Assembly (NCBI GenBank): GCA_001823575.1 | Contig: MHUW01000019.1 | Span: forward strand, 1 to 52,200 | Direction of reading: 5' to 3' | Length of the DNA stretch: 52,200 nt | DNA from: Candidatus Yonathbacteria bacterium RIFCSPLOWO2_01_FULL_47_33b | Lineage (GTDB): Bacteria > Patescibacteriota > Minisyncoccia > Phycocordibacterales > UBA1550 | Shown: one piece after another, positions 48,260-52,200 of the stretch | How the letters are laid out: every line of letters begins with the position of its first letter | Position numbering within the stretch: position 1 is the first letter of the stretch | Position numbers and translations under genes: made by a program | The notes under the pieces: generated by a model | Databases searched by the model: none | Told to the model about the DNA's origin: nothing | Seen by the model: only the letters and a program-made list of their open reading frames with translations

Positions 48260-48560
48260 GTTTTTGTGTTGCGCTTGATGATGCGGTGATGCGTCATCAA
48301 ACTTATATGCAAATTTATTATCTACAATAATCTTCGACCGATCAAATGAAGTAAACCGCGAAGTAAAACTTTATTCAATCATGTGCGACTATCGGATCAT
48401 TTATGTATGAAAATTTATTTCATACACTGTTGTACTGATCTACTAATATTATCGCGCATACAAAAAACAAACACAATACTTTTTTGAAATAAAACTGTGG
48501 ATAACTTTTTTTATTTTAATTTTGTAAAAAAAATTTTATTAACAAAAATTTTTTCTTTCA
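48260..48560. other. AT-rich intergenic region of about 300 bases
   Basis: No gene is seen. TGTATGAAA (48404-48412) and TTTCATACA (48418-48426) form an inverted repeat. A single TGTGGATAA at 48496-48504 matches the DnaA-box consensus on the opposite strand, inside a very AT-rich stretch to 48560. One box is not enough to call an origin. The leader of the H1-like gene probably starts here. Confidence 0.5.
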
Positions 48561-49583
48561 TCACACACGCATCATCACAACCTCTTCTTCAAGCGTCACA
48601 TTTGTTTTTTCTTTGATAATATTTTTCATTTCTTGCGCGAGTGACAAAATATTTTCTGCGGTTGCACCACCGTGATTCACAAGAATGAGCGCCTGATGTT
48701 CATACACACCAGCATCACCCTGGCGGTGCCCTCGAAAGCCACCAACCTTGTCTAAAAGCCATGCAGCAGAAAGCTTTACGGTATTATCCTCTTGTTTATA
48801 AGCCTTTATCCCAGGAAGCGCCCTTTCGAGCCGTGCAAACTCATCCGCTGAAACGACAGGGTTTTTAAAGAATGACCCCGCCGTACCAAGTCGCGATGAC
48901 GGCATTTTGGCGGTACGAATAGCAACGATTGCCTTGCGAATATCTACGAGCGCAGGCTCCTCAATTTTATTCTCCGCAAAAAAAGTTTTTACATCTTGGT
49001 ATTCAATGTGTGGTGTACCGTCATGACAAATACTGAATGCAGCGCGCACGACGATGAGGTTACTGTTTTTTTTAAAAATACTTTCACGATAACCAAATGC
49101 GCATTCGTCGCGTGAAATTTTTTTTATTTTCATTGTTTGCATATCAAATGCTTCTACCCATGCGAGCGCATCACATGCCTCCACGCCATACGCACCGAGG
49201 TTTTGCACGACGGCACCACCAATAGTTCCCGGTATGAGCGAAAGATTTTCTATCCCCCACAGCCCGCGCTTAACCGTATCGCGCACGACCTCATCCCACA
49301 CCTCCCCAGCGCCCGCGATAACGTGCGATGAAGAACCCTCCTCTTCATAGAAGATACCTTTGCATTCAATCTTCAAAACGAGCCCGGGAAACCCTTTGCT
49401 GGGTACGAGAATATTGGATCCGCCCCCCAACACAAAAATAGGCAGGTTTTGTGAGCGCGCAAACGCCACGCCACTACGTAAATCCGCAAGGCTTTTAACG
49501 CGTGCAAAAAAACGCGCGCTACCCCCGACCCGCATGGTGGTCATGGGTGCAAGAGGAATATGTTCTTTAATGCGTAGTGTCAT
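48561..49583 (-). CDS. murB: UDP-N-acetylmuramate dehydrogenase
   Basis: A 340-residue FAD enzyme making UDP-MurNAc for peptidoglycan. TMRVGGSARFFARV and LGGGSNILV are FAD-binding segments, and LSLIPGTIGGAVVQNLGAYG matches the conserved pyrophosphate loop. The reactive residue region SSRLGTAGSFFKNP contains the catalytic Ser in a GSFFKNP motif (type I enzymes). HQALILVNHGGATAENIL closes the domain. ATG 49583 is preferred to the frame start at 49631 because the latter lies in the leader terminator. It is preceded by a complex structured leader. Confidence 0.95.
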   Translation of the reverse strand: MTLRIKEHIPLAPMTTMRVGGSARFFARVKSLADLRSGVAFARSQNLPIFVLGGGSNILVPSKGFPGLVLKIECKGIFYEEEGSSSHVIAGAGEVWDEVVRDTVKRGLWGIENLSLIPGTIGGAVVQNLGAYGVEACDALAWVEAFDMQTMKIKKISRDECAFGYRESIFKKNSNLIVVRAAFSICHDGTPHIEYQDVKTFFAENKIEEPALVDIRKAIVAIRTAKMPSSRLGTAGSFFKNPVVSADEFARLERALPGIKAYKQEDNTVKLSAAWLLDKVGGFRGHRQGDAGVYEHQALILVNHGGATAENILSLAQEMKNIIKEKTNVTLEEEVVMMRV

Positions 49584-49591
49584 ATGGTGAT

Positions 49592-49845
49592 AAAAAGCTC
49601 CGAGTTGATACTCGGAGCAGGGCTTCTGCACTCTTTTGGCTAGCGGGTACGAGCTCCAACAAATGTCTAATAAGTGAGTGCAGCCGCTAGCCAGAGGAAC
49701 GCACGAGCTTCTTTTGTATTGTAGGCGATTTTAACAAAAACACCAAGTACGGACGGGAAAACATAAAGCCCCGCTTTCGCGGGGCTTTATGTAGACATTC
49801 GTTTGTTGAATCGCCCAAGGGTTGCCCCCTGCGCACTCACTTACT
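49592..49845 (-). ncRNA. Structured murB leader or small RNA
   Basis: A transcript from the promoter at 49878-49851 would begin near 49845. It holds a GCCCCGC-GAAA-GCGGGGC hairpin (49768-49788). It also holds long-range complementary words: TAAGTGAGTG at 49671-49680 with CACTCACTTA at 49834-49843. A GGCTAGCGG/CCGCTAGCC stem (49692-49638) follows, whose loop word CTGCACTC can pair with a later GAGTGCAG. It ends with a terminator, GCTCCGAGT/ACTCGGAGC plus TTTTT at 49618-49592, 8 bases before the murB ATG. A second promoter (TTGGTG 49746-49741, TACAAT 49723-49718, 17-base spacing) lies inside. No known RNA family signature was seen. Confidence 0.6.
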
Positions 49846-49850
49846 AATCC

Positions 49851-49878
49851 AGTATAGCAGATTCTCAAAAAAAGTCAA
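49851..49878 (-). promoter_or_regulatory. Promoter of the murB leader
   Basis: TTGACT (49878-49873) and TATACT (49856-49851), 16 bases apart on the minus strand. The -35 lies in the end of the adjoining inverted-repeat element. Confidence 0.65.
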
Positions 49879-50020
49879 CCCCCTACACCTACTTTTACAT
49901 TGTTGCCTCGTGTTTCAACCATTAGGTTTCCGAGAAACTGCCTTTAACAGAAAATTAGGTGCCATCCACCAATAAAATTTGCAACAAAAAACACGATGCA
50001 AAAGTAGGTGTGGGGGTCAA
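49873..50020. repeat. MITE-like element with terminal inverted repeats
   Basis: The left end (TCAACCCCCTACACCTAC at about 49875) matches the reverse complement of the right end (50000-50020, ending GGGGGTCAA) over about 21 bases with one inserted base and two mismatches. Further inward, TTGCCTCGTGTTT on the left and AAACACGATGCAA on the right also nearly pair. No gene lies inside. It separates murB's leader from the O-antigen-ligase-like gene. Confidence 0.55.
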
Positions 50021-50032
50021 GTTTTTGAAGAT

Positions 50033-52168
50033 TTAGGGCCTTCTTCCCGCTTTAATCTCCTTACTATAGAACTCTCCCTGGTCTTTGAACGCTGGGTCGA
50101 GCAGTATCGCACGCTCGATTTCCGCTATTGAGTCTGCCCGGCGGCCCATTTCAAAATAGAGTGCCGAGAGCTTCGTGTGTGGATCAGCCTCGTTGGGTGT
50201 GCGTGCCACGTGTGCCACAAGAACGCGCTCAATCTCTTTGTAGTTCTTATTGTCCATGAGTACGCGCACATAGAAATTCTCAGCGTCTTGATACGCAGGG
50301 GCGAGCTCGTATGCCTGCTTAAACATCTCTTCTGCTTTCACGGTATCCTTTTTATTGTAAGACAAGCTCCCAATCTCAAACATGACTGCCTGTTTTTTAG
50401 GTGAGAGTTCATGAGCCTTCTCTAGATACACAAGGGCCTCGTCATAGCTCGCAGGATTGTAGCGCGCAAGTTGACTCAAAAATGAACCAAGGAAAAGCTG
50501 GTACCGCGCATCCTGGGAATGCGTATCAACCTGCTTTTTTAATTCGCTTACGGTGAGTTCAACAAATGCTTGCTTGGTTGCATTGTCGATCTTTTCAGCG
50601 CCGAGGATTTGCATGGTAATCTGGCTCAATTGTTCGCGCCCTTCCGAACTTCCAAAAGAGTCGTAGGCAAACACTTTCTTGAAATTCTCAAGGTTCACCA
50701 TAGGGCCTCCCTGCTGAGGCTGCAATGCTTCAATGAGCATAAAATTGGTCGCTAAAGGTTTAGCATTAAAGAAGTATATAAGAGCGACAACAAGAATTGC
50801 TGCTGCTGGAGCAATTGAAATATCGAGAGACGTCGCCTCTTCATTTTTTTTCTTATCACTTTTCTTTAGGGCGACAACTTCTCCCCCTCTTGAGCTCTCG
50901 AGGTACGCAAGGACCGAGAAGAACATTACGTAGCTCATCAGATTGTCAAACACAAAGAGGTTCTGGAAGAAGTATCCGGCGAGGAGTCCGGTGAAAATAC
51001 TTTTTTCAACAACAGAGAACGCTGAACCCCTTCTCCATAGATACCAAATGGCGAGGACAAAGAGCGATAAGTACGCGAAGAGGCCCAAGATACCGCCCGC
51101 AATGAGCCAGTCAAAGAACGCATTGTGAGCACGATCAAACCATGGCTCCTGCCCATACATATTGGGGTCATAATATGTATTGAACACGAAATTGAAGTTC
51201 TCTTGACCCCACCCAAGCATTGGTCGCTCTTTAAACCCTTGGTATGCCATATTCCACACCATAAAGCGCGACTTGGTTGTCGTCTCGGTAAGAGATATTG
51301 ACGAAAAACGCCCAAGGACGGGGCTGTTCGTCACAAACTGTGTGTCCTTCATCACAAAGAATCCACCAATAAGGAGCACGATACCTGCAAGGATTCCTAG
51401 CGCAATTTTGCGCAGACCAGTGCGCTCTTTTTCAAAAATGGCAATCAAAAGCGATGTAAGAAGGAGTCCTCCAATGAGACCCAGGATGGCTCCGCGGGTT
51501 GCCGTGTGATAGAGGACAAACACATCAAGAAGTATGAGCGGTGTGTAGATCCACACCGAAGCTTTCTCCGCAATCATCCCTCCAATAGTATGCCCTTTTG
51601 CGCGAAGCATCATAAACAACGTAAGGAACACATGGAACAGCATATAGACCGCGAGATATGCTGCATTGCCAAAGGTTGCATCAACGCGAGCGCTTCCCTG
51701 ATTTATTTGTAGTACCCCACCAAACTGAAACAACGCGTAGATACCAATAATAAAACTGACGAGTATCGAAGTATTCCAAAATGCACCCCACTTCTTTCGT
51801 GCCCCCAAAACTGTTGTTGCTATTACAAAGTACGCGAAGAAATGAAGGAGGCTTAGTACGCCTTCCATACGCTCATAGTTTGACCAGAAGCTCTTGTACG
51901 GGTTTTCGCCCAGTGCCCCCGCGAGCGCGAGAATGCCCACAAACGAGGCTGCTGCAATAAGGAGAGGTGACTTGGTGGGACGATATGCCGAATCGCGGTA
52001 CGCGAGTACGATCCATACACCAAGGAGTATTTCTACAATGATCCTAAATGCAAAGTTCTTACCCGTAATAAATGGAAAGAACATTCCGTCCGAAACGAAA
52101 AGAGGTATGAAAAGGACCAAAAATAACCCCCCTATCAATATATTGCTCAGAATTTTGTTTGTGTTCAT
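50033..52168 (-). CDS. O-antigen-ligase-like membrane protein with C-terminal TPR repeats
   Basis: A 711-residue protein. About eleven hydrophobic segments occupy residues 8-475. The Wzy/O-antigen ligase signature is visible around ERPMLGWGQENFNFVF and FDRAHNAFFDWLIAGGILGL (periplasmic loop with Arg/His residues used by WaaL-type ligases). The last 190 residues form tetratricopeptide repeats (for example AEEMFKQAYELAPAYQDAEN). This fusion is common in Parcubacteria-like genomes. It may polymerise or ligate surface glycans, or glycosylate pilins. TATAGT at 52182-52177 lies 8 bases before the ATG. Confidence 0.9.
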   Translation of the reverse strand: MNTNKILSNILIGGLFLVLFIPLFVSDGMFFPFITGKNFAFRIIVEILLGVWIVLAYRDSAYRPTKSPLLIAAASFVGILALAGALGENPYKSFWSNYERMEGVLSLLHFFAYFVIATTVLGARKKWGAFWNTSILVSFIIGIYALFQFGGVLQINQGSARVDATFGNAAYLAVYMLFHVFLTLFMMLRAKGHTIGGMIAEKASVWIYTPLILLDVFVLYHTATRGAILGLIGGLLLTSLLIAIFEKERTGLRKIALGILAGIVLLIGGFFVMKDTQFVTNSPVLGRFSSISLTETTTKSRFMVWNMAYQGFKERPMLGWGQENFNFVFNTYYDPNMYGQEPWFDRAHNAFFDWLIAGGILGLFAYLSLFVLAIWYLWRRGSAFSVVEKSIFTGLLAGYFFQNLFVFDNLMSYVMFFSVLAYLESSRGGEVVALKKSDKKKNEEATSLDISIAPAAAILVVALIYFFNAKPLATNFMLIEALQPQQGGPMVNLENFKKVFAYDSFGSSEGREQLSQITMQILGAEKIDNATKQAFVELTVSELKKQVDTHSQDARYQLFLGSFLSQLARYNPASYDEALVYLEKAHELSPKKQAVMFEIGSLSYNKKDTVKAEEMFKQAYELAPAYQDAENFYVRVLMDNKNYKEIERVLVAHVARTPNEADPHTKLSALYFEMGRRADSIAEIERAILLDPAFKDQGEFYSKEIKAGRRP

Positions 52169-52176
52169 TGCCCTCT

Positions 52177-52182
52177 ACTATA
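52177..52182 (-). promoter_or_regulatory. -10 box TATAGT of the O-antigen-ligase-like gene
   Basis: The minus-strand TATAGT ends 8 bases before ATG 52168, again implying a leaderless message. Confidence 0.5.
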
Positions 52183-52200
52183 TCACAAAAAAACCAAAAA

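Noticed and set aside
48480-48560. AT-rich stretch with one DnaA-box-like word, as a replication origin
   Set aside because: Only a single TGTGGATAA at 48496-48504 was found; no cluster of boxes and no dnaA, dnaN or rpmH nearby.
49592-49845. tmRNA, RNase P RNA or SRP RNA at this locus
   Set aside because: None of the signature words of these RNAs were seen: no tRNA-like ends or tag frame, no GAGGAAAGTCC segment, no SRP tetraloop region. 6S-like pairing of both ends is possible but not convincing.
1-52200. tRNA, rRNA genes or CRISPR arrays
   Set aside because: No tRNA T-arm words with matching acceptor stems, no rRNA segments and no regularly spaced direct repeats were noticed on reading; short tRNA genes could still be missed without a covariance search.

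Overview
The window looks like a chromosomal segment of a Patescibacteria (CPR) bacterium, most likely of the Parcubacteria/Paceibacteria lineage. The grounds are compact gene packing, a transketolase split into two half-subunits, a minimal glycolysis/pentose-phosphate gene set (fba, PfkB-type kinase, gap, glycerate 2-kinase, eno, rpe, rpiB, tkt halves), many small membrane and toxin-antitoxin genes, and no amino-acid or nucleotide biosynthesis. TGA is used as a stop (for example in the radical SAM gene), so this is not a recoded-TGA lineage. The taxonomic call is inference; no rRNA gene is present.

Layout: 0-5.7 kb carries a truncated coiled-coil/transglycosylase-like gene, rplY, divergent fba and pfkB, and a secreted hydrolase plus lipoprotein. 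5.8-12.9 kb has two NUDIX genes, an ABC exporter, an ABC-2 exporter operon and small membrane proteins. 13-14 kb has an orphan hicB with a truncated hicA, and a type IV prepilin. 14.1-20.8 kb is an accessory island bounded by an intact PEP-CTERM gene and a broken second copy with a near-identical terminator. 20.8-23.4 kb is a scar-rich zone (PemK/MazF pair, ABC-transporter remnant, HAD, ASCH, HigBA). 23.4-33.7 kb has a histidine kinase operon, the transketolase/rpe/rpiB/gap block interrupted by a toxin-antitoxin pair, a RelBE pair and gatB. 33.7-43 kb has obg, MYG1, a frameshifted DedA gene, the glycerate kinase-enolase-dehydrogenase operon and a GT2 glycosyltransferase. 43-52.2 kb has a muramidase-like gene, nucleotide-housekeeping genes, secA, a tiny histone-H1-like gene, a structured leader before murB, a hairpin element and an O-antigen-ligase-like TPR protein.

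The most interesting system is a probable RiPP (modified peptide) cluster on the minus strand at 18063-20370: a four-CxxC zinc-ribbon protein, a radical SAM/SPASM enzyme with a PqqD-like N-terminus, a GNAT acetyltransferase and a 31-residue precursor-like peptide with a GG-WGD motif. A tryptophanyl-tRNA synthetase and then a canonical T-box leader in front of a second GNAT-like gene follow. The island genes carry strong Shine-Dalgarno sites. Many core genes around them instead have a -10 box 6-12 bases before the ATG, so their transcripts look leaderless; this contrast supports lateral acquisition of the island.
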